Positions 8,831 through 17,354 of a stretch of DNA of 64,000 nucleotides are shown here, piece after piece. How positions within the stretch are numbered: position 1 is the stretch's first letter; the number at the start of each line of letters is the position of its first letter. Location: positions 310,001-374,000 of the forward strand of contig NZ_VFIY01000018.1 in assembly GCF_006385175.1 (NCBI RefSeq), given 5' to 3'. Both the position numbers and the translations under genes were made by a program. This stretch comes from Emcibacter nanhaiensis (GTDB taxonomy: Bacteria > Pseudomonadota > Alphaproteobacteria > Sphingomonadales > Emcibacteraceae). The notes below the pieces were generated by a model that saw only the letters and a list, made by a program, of their open reading frames with translations, had not been told where the DNA came from and did no database searches.

Positions 8831-8918
8831 CGTCACCCCCGCGAAAGCGGGGGTCCATGCCTGACACGTATAGGAAACGGAAACAATTGTCTGGATTCCC
8901 GCTTTCGCGGGAATGACG
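8831..8918. repeat. Inverted pair of palindromic intergenic repeats
   Basis: Two related units face each other. The first (8831-8857) reads CGTCACCCCCGCGAAAGCGG onward and forms a hairpin CCCCCGC-GAAA-GCGGGGG; the second (8892-8918) is its near inverse, TGGATTCCCGCTTTCGCGGG followed by AATGACG. The 34 bases between them are unrelated. This is the form of the dispersed palindromic elements common in proteobacterial intergenic regions. It lies between convergent genes and may also act as a transcript end, although there is no clear T-run. Confidence 0.75.
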
Positions 8919-8944
8919 TCCATGCAGTAATGGGATAAAGTGCC

Positions 8945-9262
8945 TCAGGCCTTCAGGCGCAGGCCGATCTTGTCGGCAAATTCCTTGAGCTTGAGGTCGT
9001 CACCGATCAGCAGCTGCAGGCCATATTGCGGACGGTTGCACCAGGCGACACGTCCGCCGCACTGGCCGAGCTCGGCAATGTCGAGCAGAAACTGCTGGCC
9101 CATCTCCAGCTCCCGGTCCAGCACCATCAGCGCCCCGGCCGTGGACACATTGATCAGCTCGCAGGGATAACTGATCCCGTCAACGGTCAGCAGCGCGCGC
9201 CAGACCACATCCAGGCGGCTGTCGCTTCTCTTGTCTTCATTACTCATGGCTTCGGCAGACAT
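8945..9262 (-). CDS. PilZ-domain protein (putative c-di-GMP receptor)
   Basis: A 105-residue single PilZ domain. The N-terminal DKRSDSRLDVVW supplies an arginine pair of the RxxxR kind, and NVSTAGALMV matches the second D/N-x-S-x-x-G element of c-di-GMP binders; RVAWCNRPQYGLQLL is the usual closing strand region. It likely senses cyclic di-GMP and acts by protein contact. The first arginine motif is shorter than the classical form, so nucleotide binding is an inference. A second in-frame ATG five codons in is an alternative start. It is convergent with the peptidase and divergent from the PEP-CTERM pair. Confidence 0.85.
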   Translation of the reverse strand: MSAEAMSNEDKRSDSRLDVVWRALLTVDGISYPCELINVSTAGALMVLDRELEMGQQFLLDIAELGQCGGRVAWCNRPQYGLQLLIGDDLKLKEFADKIGLRLKA

Positions 9263-9378
9263 CTCTACTACTCTTGAATGTTTATATCTTTAGTTCCGAA
9301 TGTATCGGAAGTCCGCGAAAAAGGCAAAGCCGGATCGCCGGACAATCGGCAAAAAATTTGCGGCAGTCGCCGTAAACA

Positions 9379-9476
9379 CTGTAAAGAATCCCTTACAGGT
9401 CGGTTTCTCACGTAACCGTTTGTAATAATTACAAATCTCACGTTAACCATAAGTAAGCTGTAAAGAATCCCTTACA
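9379..9476 (+). promoter_or_regulatory. Palindromic repeats upstream of a sigma54 promoter (putative activator sites)
   Basis: The 19-base sequence CTGTAAAGAATCCCTTACA occurs twice, at 9379-9397 and 9458-9476, starts 79 bases apart. Each copy is itself an inverted repeat with TGTAA / TTACA arms. Between them, 9419-9435 is a perfect 17-base palindrome, TTTGTAATAATTACAAA, with the same half-site. Their place 60-160 bases upstream of a -24/-12 promoter is that of enhancer sites for an NtrC-type activator. PrsR-like activators are known to control PEP-CTERM genes with sigma54 in other bacteria; that this is the regulator here is inference. Confidence 0.7.
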
Positions 9477-9533
9477 CTCCGGAATATTAGGTTATTCACA
9501 CCAATCGCGGTTTCGCTCGTTTGTTACCCGCCC

Positions 9534-9547
9534 GGCACAATATTTGC
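9534..9547 (+). promoter_or_regulatory. Sigma54 (-24/-12) promoter
   Basis: The sequence CCGGCACAATATTTGCAT contains GGCAC and TTGC with exactly ten bases between the invariant GG (9534-9535) and GC (9546-9547), matching the RpoN consensus in all but the T before GG. Transcription would begin near 9559, about 38 bases before the start codon of the first HAF-repeat gene. Confidence 0.72.
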
Positions 9548-9596
9548 ATACAGCAGTAAGTTATATTGTTTTGGTCTATTTTATTGGGGGAAGATC

Positions 9597-10742
9597 ATGC
9601 TCCGTAAATATGCCGCCGTGGCCGCACTGGCCATCGCCTTGACACCCGCCGCCGCCCTGGCCGTACCAACCTACTCGATCCAGGTCCTGGAGGGAATGGA
9701 AGGCTACGACACGAGAACAACAGCGATAAACGATAGCGGCCAGGTGGTTGGCGCAATGGTTTCACAGGAAGCTTCAAACCTCCCTGTAAGATCCATCCTC
9801 TGGAATGACGGCAATCTGGTTGACCTGGCGGGAAGCGACTACTTCATTCATGTTGCAGTAGACATTAATAATTCCGGACAGATTATTGGCGGCTATTATG
9901 ATTCAGAGGGTGATCCATATATTAAGTCATATTTCTGGAACGGGTCACTGAACAATATAACCCTTCCGGAGGTTCCGACACCCAGCTGGCTTCCCTACGG
10001 TGTGAACAACCACGGTCAGGTTGTACTGGCACCAAATGGCGTCTTTGCCAATAAAATCCACCTGTGGTCCCAGGCGGACGGTCTTACTCCAATTGATATG
10101 CCAGAAGGTACGCCTGATGTTTATCCAACAAGCATCAATGATGCAGGCCAAATCGTAGGATGGTTCGAAAACCAGGATGGCGACCTGCAGGCCTTTTTCA
10201 GAGACACTGACGGTTCTTTCCACGAATTGCCGATTACCGGCCTGCGTTATTATCTGGGAACAGTGGAGATAAATGAAAACGGTCTGGTCAGCGGCACCGT
10301 CGCCGAGGACTATATCGACAACGAATTTATTACGACCGGCTTTAACTGGTCACTGGAAGACGGCCTCACCATTCTGGACAAGGGCTCCTTTGAAAGCAGT
10401 AGCGCCCATCGCAGCAACAATGACCAGGTTGTCGGTATGATTGGAAATTCAGAAGAAAACACCTTCGGTACCATCTGGGATAATGAGGAACTTTTCCTTC
10501 TGGATAATCTCGTCAGCCTGGAAGATCCCCTGTTCGGCCTCCTCTCCATCACCCGGGCCAGTGGCGTCAACAATCTTGGCCAGATTGCGGCTGAAGGCAT
10601 CCTGCTGGAAACGGGAGAACAGATCGGACTGTTACTGACACCGAACGGTATCTATATCGCGCCCGTCCCGGCGCCGGGTGCGCTTGGCCTGCTGATCTGT
10701 GGCGCGGGGCTGCTGATCTATCGCCGTCGGAAACAAATTTAA
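9597..10742 (+). CDS. Secreted HAF-repeat protein with PEP-CTERM-type sorting tail
   Basis: A 381-residue exported protein. A signal peptide covers about residues 1-22, ending AAALA. The body holds about seven HAF-type repeats, each with an N-x-x-G-Q-V/I core: AINDSGQVVGAM, DINNSGQIIGGYY, GVNNHGQVVLA, SINDAGQIVGWF, EINENGLVSGTV and GVNNLGQIAAEG among them. The C-terminus has the exosortase signal arrangement: VPAPG, a hydrophobic helix, then RRRKQI. Such proteins are cut and released or anchored by an exosortase, usually with exopolysaccharide or biofilm export. GGGGGAAGATC precedes the ATG. It is followed after 11-23 bases by a paralog with the same tail. Exact role unknown; no exosortase gene is in the window. 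Confidence 0.85.
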   Translation: MLRKYAAVAALAIALTPAAALAVPTYSIQVLEGMEGYDTRTTAINDSGQVVGAMVSQEASNLPVRSILWNDGNLVDLAGSDYFIHVAVDINNSGQIIGGYYDSEGDPYIKSYFWNGSLNNITLPEVPTPSWLPYGVNNHGQVVLAPNGVFANKIHLWSQADGLTPIDMPEGTPDVYPTSINDAGQIVGWFENQDGDLQAFFRDTDGSFHELPITGLRYYLGTVEINENGLVSGTVAEDYIDNEFITTGFNWSLEDGLTILDKGSFESSSAHRSNNDQVVGMIGNSEENTFGTIWDNEELFLLDNLVSLEDPLFGLLSITRASGVNNLGQIAAEGILLETGEQIGLLLTPNGIYIAPVPAPGALGLLICGAGLLIYRRRKQI

Positions 10743-10765
10743 TCAACAAACAAATGTGTGTGGAT

Positions 10766-11947
10766 ATGAAAATGTTTAAAAAATATTTTGCTCTTTTGAC
10801 CTTGGTCGCGGGTCTTGGTCCGGTATCGGCCTATGCAGCACCGCTGTATAATGTGCAGTGGCTTGATGCGGAAAACCTCGGCAACAGCTGGGGAGACAGC
10901 ATTAACGACCAAGGTGCCGTCTCCGGATATGCCAATGTGGGGCCTGGCACTAAAACGGCCGCCTATTGGGATGCGGATGGCACACGCCATGATATTACCT
11001 CCCAGGGCGATGAGCTAAATTATGCTCGCCTTATCAATAATAATAATCAGATAGTTGGCTTTTCCAGATACACAAATGAGGATAACAGTATTTCCAGCGT
11101 GCCTTTTTACTGGGATAGCGAAAGTGGCGTTATCAACCTGCCTCAGTTCGCTCAGGACCGTTATAGTGTGAGGAATCTTGGTCCAAACGGTGAAATAGTT
11201 GTTTACGATTATGATACCGAAAGACCAGGTGTTTGGACAAAAGAAAGCGGCTTCACATATTTGCCAGATCCGGAAGATACGACAGATTATTTCTATCCTA
11301 TTGGGTTTGCGGACAATGGGGAGATGATTTTTCAGCACTGGTATAAAAATGACGAAGGATTCGATGTCCTTCAATATCTGATCTGGAACTCAGACACAGG
11401 ATACCGGGACAGTGGCTTTTCCGACAGTTTCGGAGATTACTACTTAATCCCTGATGATCTAACTGACGACGGTACAATTTTCGGCAGTACTGAAGACTGG
11501 TCAGAAGACTATCCCCGCCCCCAGAATCTGTTTCGCTGGACCGAGGAAGGAGAACTCGTAATCCTTCCGGTCGATGGGGTTGATGTCGCTGCAATTTCTG
11601 AAGCCAATAACAACGGTCAGGCCCTGGCCTATTCCTACAACTGGACTGAAGACTATGACGCGGTTGATTGGACCTACTATCTTTGGGACAATGACGAGCT
11701 TTTTGAGATCAGCACCCTGATCGACCCCAACGATCCCTATTTTGGATTGTTCACCCCTGATGGCGGCCTTGACCTCAACAACCTGGGTCAGATGACCGGT
11801 CAGGCCTATAACCCCGACACCGGTAAATATTCCGCCTTCATTCTGAACCCAATCCTTGCGGATCGTGTTTCGGTCCCCGCACCGGGCGCGCTTGGCCTGC
11901 TGATCTGTGGCGCGGGGCTGCTGCTCTATCGCCGCAAGCGGTCATAA
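10766..11947 (+). CDS. Second secreted HAF-repeat/PEP-CTERM-type protein (tandem paralog)
   Basis: About 393 residues, paralogous to the preceding gene. The signal peptide runs to about residue 24 (PVSAYA). HAF-like repeats are more degenerate: SINDQGAVSGYA, LINNNNQIVGFS, LTDDGTIFGS, EANNNGQALAYS and DLNNLGQMTGQAY. The tail VPAPGALGLLICGAGLLLYR is nearly identical to that of its neighbour, including at the DNA level, so the two tails have been kept alike by recent duplication or conversion while the bodies diverged. The first in-frame ATG (10754) has no ribosome site; I start at 10766, where the peptide begins MKMFKKYF. It is probably cotranscribed from the sigma54 promoter and ends at a clear terminator. 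Confidence 0.84.
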   Translation: MKMFKKYFALLTLVAGLGPVSAYAAPLYNVQWLDAENLGNSWGDSINDQGAVSGYANVGPGTKTAAYWDADGTRHDITSQGDELNYARLINNNNQIVGFSRYTNEDNSISSVPFYWDSESGVINLPQFAQDRYSVRNLGPNGEIVVYDYDTERPGVWTKESGFTYLPDPEDTTDYFYPIGFADNGEMIFQHWYKNDEGFDVLQYLIWNSDTGYRDSGFSDSFGDYYLIPDDLTDDGTIFGSTEDWSEDYPRPQNLFRWTEEGELVILPVDGVDVAAISEANNNGQALAYSYNWTEDYDAVDWTYYLWDNDELFEISTLIDPNDPYFGLFTPDGGLDLNNLGQMTGQAYNPDTGKYSAFILNPILADRVSVPAPGALGLLICGAGLLLYRRKRS

Positions 11948-11962
11948 CCGCGGATCATCCCC

Positions 11963-11997
11963 AACAAAAAAGGCGCCGATTGGCGCCTTTTCTTTTG
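11963..11997 (+). terminator. Terminator after the HAF-repeat pair
   Basis: AAAAAA, a perfect 6-bp stem GGCGCC-GATT-GGCGCC, then TTTTCTTTT. It separates the pair from the convergent TetR gene and is likely to work in both directions. Confidence 0.88.
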
Positions 11998-12019
11998 CCT
12001 GCACGCTTCCCTTAAATGA

Positions 12020-12604
12020 TCAGGCCTCAATTCCCTTGGCCACCAGGGTCAGGATCTGTTCGGTCAGCGCCTTCATGTCCAGCGCCCCGTCCTCCCGATA
12101 CCAGGCGGTGATGCCGTTCAGGGCATCAAACAGCAGGATGGCGTTGATTACCGGATGGGCGTCCCGGCGGATCGAGCCGTCCTCGACCCCGCGGGCGATA
12201 ATGGCGCGGACCCGGCTTTCGATACCGCGGTGCATTTTCAGGCTGGCGTCCCGGGCGGCGTCATTCTCCCGCTGGCCGCGGTGGCGCACATGGCAGCGGA
12301 TGATATCGTCATTCAGCAGGGTGATATAATCCTTGATGAAACCATAAAGCTGCGCATAACCGGTGCCGCCCTTTTCCATCACCTTATCAAGCAGGCCATT
12401 GATCCTCTCGCTGGCCACTTCCTCGCATTTGACCAGGATGTCTTCCTTGTTCTTGATGTAATAATAGAGGGTCGGCTTGGTGACATTATGCATTTTGGCA
12501 ATGTCGTCCAGCGAGGTTTTGTAATATCCCTTTTCCATAAATGCCTTGGCCGCGTGGCGCAGGATGGCATCCAGTTTCTGCTGGCGTTTTTCTTCGCGTT
12601 TCAT
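12020..12604 (-). CDS. TetR-family transcriptional regulator
   Basis: A 194-residue TetR protein. The DNA-binding domain covers about residues 8-55, with AAKAFMEKGYYKTSLDDIA and the recognition half VTKPTLYYYIKNKEDIL. The C-terminal part has the fold length of acyl-CoA or fatty-acid responsive regulators. It is divergent from a thiolase gene across 181 bases that contain a palindrome, so it probably represses that gene and itself. The ligand cannot be read from sequence. Confidence 0.9.
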   Translation of the reverse strand: MKREEKRQQKLDAILRHAAKAFMEKGYYKTSLDDIAKMHNVTKPTLYYYIKNKEDILVKCEEVASERINGLLDKVMEKGGTGYAQLYGFIKDYITLLNDDIIRCHVRHRGQRENDAARDASLKMHRGIESRVRAIIARGVEDGSIRRDAHPVINAILLFDALNGITAWYREDGALDMKALTEQILTLVAKGIEA

Positions 12605-12739
12605 GGTATAGTCTTTTATTCTTTATATGTTTGTTCACTGCCGTTGCGGTCGCCGTCTGTTTTTACAGGAATTTGTTACTGCTGAGTAGTATTTATTTTT
12701 ACGCAGCCGTCTTGCCTTATAAAACGGAACGGACTATAT

Positions 12740-12759
12740 ACGTTACCAGCGAGTAACGT
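12740..12759. promoter_or_regulatory. Putative TetR operator upstream of thiolase
   Basis: A perfect inverted repeat with 7-base arms, ACGTTAC and GTAACGT, separated by six bases (CAGCGA). It lies 27 bases before the thiolase start codon, inside the divergent TetR/thiolase spacer, which is the usual place and size for a TetR-family operator. Confidence 0.55.
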
Positions 12760-12785
12760 AACACATCTTACCAGGGATCACAATC

Positions 12786-13982
12786 ATGACAGACACCACC
12801 GCAGATCCAATCGTCATTGTCGGCCTCAGCCGCACCCCCATGGGCGGTTTCCAGGGCGACTTTTCCGACGTCCGCTCCCCGGAGCTGGGCAGCGTCGCCA
12901 TCAAGGGCGCACTGGAACAGACCACCCTCAAGCCTGAGGATGTGGAAGAAGTGCTGATGGGCTGCGTACTGCCTGCCGGCCTCGGCCAGGCGCCGGCCCG
13001 CCAGGCGGCGCTCGGCGCCGGTCTGCCCTACTCCACCGGCTGCACCACGGTCAACAAAATGTGCGGCTCCGCCATGGAAGCGGTGATGCTGGCCTATGAT
13101 CACCTCAAAGCCGGCAGTGTGGATGTGATCGTCGCCGGCGGCATGGAAAGCATGACCAACGCCCCTTACCTGCTGCCGAAAATGCGCGGCGGCGCCCGCA
13201 TCGGCCATACCCAGGTCTATGACAGCATGTTCCTCGACGGCCTCGAGGACGCCTACCAGCCGGGCCGCCTGATGGGCACCTTTGCCGAAGAAACCGCCGC
13301 CCAGTATCAGTTCACCCGCGAGCAGCAGGATGAATTCGCCATTTCCTCGCTCGAGCGCGCCAACCAGGCCATCAACGAAGGCTGGTTCAAGGATGAAATC
13401 ACCCCGGTCACCATCAAGACCCGCAAGGGCGAAATCATCATCGACACCGACGAGCAGCCCGGCAAAGCCAGCCCGGAGAAAATCCCGAGCCTGCGTCCGG
13501 CCTTCACCAAGGACGGCACTGTGACCGCCGCCAACTCCTCCAGCATTTCCGACGGCGCCGCCGCCGTCGTGATGATGAAGCAGTCGGAAGCAGAAAAACG
13601 CGGCATTAAGCCGATCGCCGTGATCCACGCCCATGCCACCCATGCCCAGGAACCGGCCCTGTTCACCACCGCGCCGATCTTCTCGATCCAGAAAATTTTT
13701 GAGAAAACCGGCTGGACCGATGCGGACGTGGACCTCTATGAAATCAACGAGGCCTTTGCCGTGGTCACCATGTGCGCCATGCGCGACCTCAACCTCGACC
13801 ATGACAAGGTCAATGTCTACGGCGGCGCCTGCGCCCTGGGCCATCCGATCGGCGCCACCGGCGCGCGCCTGCTCGTCACCTTGGTCAACGCCCTGAAGAA
13901 ACGCGGCGGCACAAAAGGGGTTGCCAGCCTGTGTATCGGCGGCGGCGAAGCCACCGCAGTGGCCATTGAACTCTGCGCCTGA
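12786..13982 (+). CDS. Acetyl-CoA C-acetyltransferase (thiolase)
   Basis: A 398-residue thiolase distinct from PaaJ. Cys93 in TVNKMCGSAMEAV is the acyl-enzyme cysteine; GGACALGHPIGATGAR and SLCIGGGEATA provide the His and second Cys. Sequence features such as GAGLPYSTGCTTVNKMCG fit the acetoacetyl-CoA thiolase type (AtoB/PhaA), which condenses two acetyl-CoA or degrades acetoacetyl-CoA. It is monocistronic, divergent from a TetR regulator, and followed by a terminator. A broader 3-ketoacyl-CoA thiolase role cannot be excluded. Confidence 0.92.
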   Translation: MTDTTADPIVIVGLSRTPMGGFQGDFSDVRSPELGSVAIKGALEQTTLKPEDVEEVLMGCVLPAGLGQAPARQAALGAGLPYSTGCTTVNKMCGSAMEAVMLAYDHLKAGSVDVIVAGGMESMTNAPYLLPKMRGGARIGHTQVYDSMFLDGLEDAYQPGRLMGTFAEETAAQYQFTREQQDEFAISSLERANQAINEGWFKDEITPVTIKTRKGEIIIDTDEQPGKASPEKIPSLRPAFTKDGTVTAANSSSISDGAAAVVMMKQSEAEKRGIKPIAVIHAHATHAQEPALFTTAPIFSIQKIFEKTGWTDADVDLYEINEAFAVVTMCAMRDLNLDHDKVNVYGGACALGHPIGATGARLLVTLVNALKKRGGTKGVASLCIGGGEATAVAIELCA

Positions 13983-14004
13983 TCACTGATCGGAACCTGA
14001 CTGC

Positions 14005-14042
14005 AAAAAGGACCGGCCAGTACCGGTCCTTTTTTGTTTTTA
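14005..14042 (+). terminator. Terminator after thiolase
   Basis: AAAAAGGACCGG and CCGGTCCTTTTTT form a stem of about 11 bp around a CCAGTA loop, followed by a T-rich tract. The 160 bases from here to the next start codon hold no further gene. Confidence 0.9.
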
Positions 14043-14202
14043 CCGGAAAAGCCGCATGCCCCCCTTTCAGGACTTCGGCTTGATTTTTCAGGGGAAAACA
14101 TTATCTGACTTTGCATTGCTGCGTGATGACATTGCGTTCCTCCGGGACCTGTAATAGTCTTTGCTTCATACCACTTAACCTGTTTGCGGAATAAACATAA
14201 TA

Positions 14203-15801
14203 ATGACGTCGTCTTCATCACCCTCAGCAGACCAGATCCGGGAACAACTGGACCGGATTCTGGACAGTGAGCTGTTCACCAACAAGAACCGCCCGAAACG
14301 GTTCCTGGACTATGTGGTGACAGAACTGCTGCAAGGACGTGAAAACCTGCTCAAGGGCTATACCCTTGGCGTCGAGGTCTTTGACAAGGATGATGATTTC
14401 GACCCCCAGGCAGACGCGATCGTGCGGGTGGAAGCCGGCCGCCTGCGCCGCCTGCTCGAGCATTTTTACCTGGAGGAAGGCGTCAATGACCCGATCCGCA
14501 TCAGCCTGCCCAAGGGCACCTATATTCCCCTGATTGAGGAAAATATCCCGACCCGACAGGAGGGCCGCGACCCGCTGATTTCCGCTGCTGCCGCACCGCC
14601 CACGGGACCGGCCATTGCCGTCCTGCCGTTTGACAACCTGAGCGGGGAAGCGGAAACGGAAATGTTCTGCGACGGCATTACCGAGGAAATCATCACCCAG
14701 CTGTCGCTGAGCCCCAGCCTGTATGTGGTTTCGCGCAAATCGACGTTGCGCTACAAGGGCCAGCCGGTGGACATCCGCCGACTGTGCGAGGAACTGGAAG
14801 TCCATTATGTGGTCGAGGGCAGCATCCGCCGGGCCGGCAACATGGTCCGGGTCACCGCCCAGTTGCTGGACGCCACCAATGATGCCGTCATCTGGGCCAA
14901 CAGTTACGACCACCAGCTTACCCCTGACAACCTGATCCTGGTACAGGATGAAATCGCCACCCAGGTGGCCGCCACCCTCGGCGATACCTACGGCGCCATC
15001 ATGCGGACCAGTGCGGTGGCTATGAAGCGGGCCTCCACCGAATATATGGAAGCCTATGAAAGCATGCTGCTGCTGCATGACTATCTGTTCGAGCTGAGCC
15101 CGGAAACCCACCTCAAGGCTCGGCAAAGCCTGGAAAAAGCGGTGGAAATCGACCCCAATTACCCGGATGCCTGGGCCGGCCTGTCCTTTATCGCGCTCGA
15201 TGAATACCGCTTCAGCTTCAACCAGCAGCCGGAGCTTGGCGACCCGCTGGAGCGCGCCCGCCAGTATGCGGAAAAATCCATCAGCATGAACAGCAAATAC
15301 AGCATCGCCTGGTACGCCATGACCATCATCCATTTCCACAAGGGCGAGCTGGATAAATTTGAAAACAACATCCGCATGGGCCTGACCATCGCCCCCAACA
15401 GTCCGGCCGTCCTCGCCGACAGCGGCGTCTACCTGTGCCTGTGCGGGGAAATGGACAAGGGCCTGAGCCTGGTCCGCAAAGCCATGCAGCTCAATCCCCA
15501 GCATCCCAGCTGGTGCCGGTTCGCCCTGTTCCATTCCCATTTCCTGGAGCAGGATTACCAAGGCGCGCTGGAACAGGTCCGGGTCATTGACATGCCTGAC
15601 TGGTTCTGGCCCCATGCCCTGCAGGCCATCGCCTATGCCATGCTGGGCCTGGAAAATGAAAGCCACGCCGCCGCCGACCATGTGCTGCGGCTCTATCCGG
15701 GATTCCCGGAACATGCCGAAACCGAATGCCGCAAATGGTTTCGACGGGAGGATGATCTGAATATTTACCTGGCCGGCTTCAAAAAAGCCGGCCTGGCGTA
15801 G
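14203..15801 (+). CDS. Winged-helix/TolB-like/TPR regulatory protein
   Basis: A 532-residue soluble protein with three parts. Residues about 5-115 form a conserved N-terminal domain (NRPKRFLDYVVTELLQGR, LKGYTLGVEVF, DAIVRVEAGRLRRLL, RISLPKGTYIP) found at the start of adenylate-cyclase-like and CadC-like alphaproteobacterial regulators. Residues about 140-265 are a TolB/FlgO-like domain (IAVLPFDNLSGEAETEMFCDG, VHYVVEGSIRRAG). Residues 285-530 are TPR-like helices (AVEIDPNYPDAWAGLSFIAL, AMQLNPQHPSW). It probably acts as a signalling scaffold or DNA-binding regulator; no catalytic domain is present. It is followed after 34 bases by the decarboxylase and may regulate or simply share its transcript. 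Confidence 0.75.
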   Translation: MTSSSSPSADQIREQLDRILDSELFTNKNRPKRFLDYVVTELLQGRENLLKGYTLGVEVFDKDDDFDPQADAIVRVEAGRLRRLLEHFYLEEGVNDPIRISLPKGTYIPLIEENIPTRQEGRDPLISAAAAPPTGPAIAVLPFDNLSGEAETEMFCDGITEEIITQLSLSPSLYVVSRKSTLRYKGQPVDIRRLCEELEVHYVVEGSIRRAGNMVRVTAQLLDATNDAVIWANSYDHQLTPDNLILVQDEIATQVAATLGDTYGAIMRTSAVAMKRASTEYMEAYESMLLLHDYLFELSPETHLKARQSLEKAVEIDPNYPDAWAGLSFIALDEYRFSFNQQPELGDPLERARQYAEKSISMNSKYSIAWYAMTIIHFHKGELDKFENNIRMGLTIAPNSPAVLADSGVYLCLCGEMDKGLSLVRKAMQLNPQHPSWCRFALFHSHFLEQDYQGALEQVRVIDMPDWFWPHALQAIAYAMLGLENESHAAADHVLRLYPGFPEHAETECRKWFRREDDLNIYLAGFKKAGLA

Positions 15802-15835
15802 CCGCCGCGCCATCCATTTCCTGCGGGAGCGACAT

Positions 15836-17257
15836 ATGGACAATGAAGAATTTCGCAAACAGGCCCACAAGCTTGTCGACTGGATGGCCGACTATCTGGA
15901 GAATCTTGAGGATTATCCGGTCAGATCCCAGGCCAAACCGGGGGAAATCCTGGCACAACTGCCGGACGGCCCGCCGCAGTCCGGCGAGGACATGAACCGG
16001 ATCTTCCGGGACTTCCAGGACATCATCCTGCCCGGCATGACCCACTGGCAGCATCCGGGCTTCATGGCCTATTTCCCGGCCAATGCCAGCCCGCCGTCGG
16101 TGCTGGCGGAAATGCTGACCAGCGCCCTCGCCGCCCAGTGCATGAGCTGGCAGACCTCGCCCGCCGCCACCGAACTGGAAGAACGGATGATGGACTGGCT
16201 GCGGCAACTGACCGGCCTGCCGGAGGAGTTTGTCGGCTGCATCCAGGACACCGCCTCCACCGCCACCCTGGCTGCGGTCCTCAGCGCCCGCGAGCGGCGG
16301 CATCAATTCTCCACCAACCACAGCGGCCTCAGCATCACCGGCACCCATACCACCTATGCCTCGGCCGAAGTCCACAGCTCCGCCGACAAGGCCGTCCGCA
16401 TTGCCGGTCTGGGCAGCGACAATCTGCGCAAGATCTCGGTGGATGAAAATTTCGCCATGTGCCCCGGGGACCTGGAAAACGCCATTGTCAGCGACCTCAA
16501 TGCCGGATGCACGCCGACTTGTGTGATCGCCACCCTGGGCTCCACCTCCCTGTCGGCGGTCGACCCGCTGCGCCGGATCGGCGAAATCTGCCGAAAATAC
16601 GATATCTGGCTGCATGTGGATGCGGCCTGGGCCGGCAGCGCCCTGGTGCTGCCTGAATTCCGCTGGATGATCGACGGCATCGAACTGGTGGACAGCCTGG
16701 TGTTCAATCCCCACAAATGGCTGCTGACCCAGTTCGACTGTTCCGCCTTTTTTGTCCGCGACAAGGAAGCCCTGATCCGGACCTTCGAGATCCTGCCGGA
16801 ATATCTGAAAACCAAAGAAGGCGACCGGGTCAATAACTACCGCGACTGGGGGGTTCAGCTGGGGCGCCGGTTCCGGGCCCTGAAGCTGTGGTTTGTGATC
16901 CGCTCCTATGGCCAGGCAGGGCTGCAGGCCCATTTGCGTAAACATATCGGTTTCTGCCAGGATCTGGCGGAAAAAGTGGACCGGCACCCTGACTTCGAAC
17001 TGCTGGCCCCCCACCCGCTGGCGCTGTTCTGTTTCCGCTACCGGCCGGCGGGTACAGACGAAAAGGCACTGGATTCCCTGAATGAAACCCTGCTGGAAAA
17101 AATCAATGACAGCGGCAGACTCTATCTGACCCAGACCAGAATCGGAGGACGGTATGCCCTCCGGTTTGTCTCCGGCTCGCCCTATACGGAGCAACACCAT
17201 ATTGACGAAGCCTGGTCGTTGATTCAAAATACGGCAGTTAAACTTATAAAAAGATAA
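15836..17257 (+). CDS. Aromatic-L-amino-acid decarboxylase (PLP group II)
   Basis: A 473-residue group II PLP decarboxylase. Lys294 in FNPHKWLLTQFDCSAFFV binds the cofactor; MTHWQHPGFMAYFPANASP (about residues 66-84) and MSWQTSPAATELEERMMDW are the conserved entry segments, and HVDAAWAGSALVLPE holds the Asp that pairs with the pyridine nitrogen. The family removes CO2 from tyrosine, DOPA, tryptophan or phenylalanine to give amines; the exact substrate is not visible. GGGAG six bases before the ATG decides the start. Phenylethylamine or similar products could feed phenylacetate catabolism at the left end of the window, which is only a speculation. Confidence 0.9.
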   Translation: MDNEEFRKQAHKLVDWMADYLENLEDYPVRSQAKPGEILAQLPDGPPQSGEDMNRIFRDFQDIILPGMTHWQHPGFMAYFPANASPPSVLAEMLTSALAAQCMSWQTSPAATELEERMMDWLRQLTGLPEEFVGCIQDTASTATLAAVLSARERRHQFSTNHSGLSITGTHTTYASAEVHSSADKAVRIAGLGSDNLRKISVDENFAMCPGDLENAIVSDLNAGCTPTCVIATLGSTSLSAVDPLRRIGEICRKYDIWLHVDAAWAGSALVLPEFRWMIDGIELVDSLVFNPHKWLLTQFDCSAFFVRDKEALIRTFEILPEYLKTKEGDRVNNYRDWGVQLGRRFRALKLWFVIRSYGQAGLQAHLRKHIGFCQDLAEKVDRHPDFELLAPHPLALFCFRYRPAGTDEKALDSLNETLLEKINDSGRLYLTQTRIGGRYALRFVSGSPYTEQHHIDEAWSLIQNTAVKLIKR

Positions 17258-17268
17258 GTCTTTTTTTC
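17242..17268 (+). terminator. Terminator overlapping the decarboxylase stop
   Basis: Arms ACTTAT and ATAAGT around AAAAAG, then C and seven T. The stem includes the stop codon of the decarboxylase. It separates that gene from the inositol-related operon starting 87 bases later. Confidence 0.65.
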
Positions 17269-17354
17269 TGGAACGTGCCCTTTTATCGTCTAAATCCGGT
17301 CCCATATATCGTCACAAGCCATGGGGGCATACCGCCGGAGGGGGCGGACGGGGC

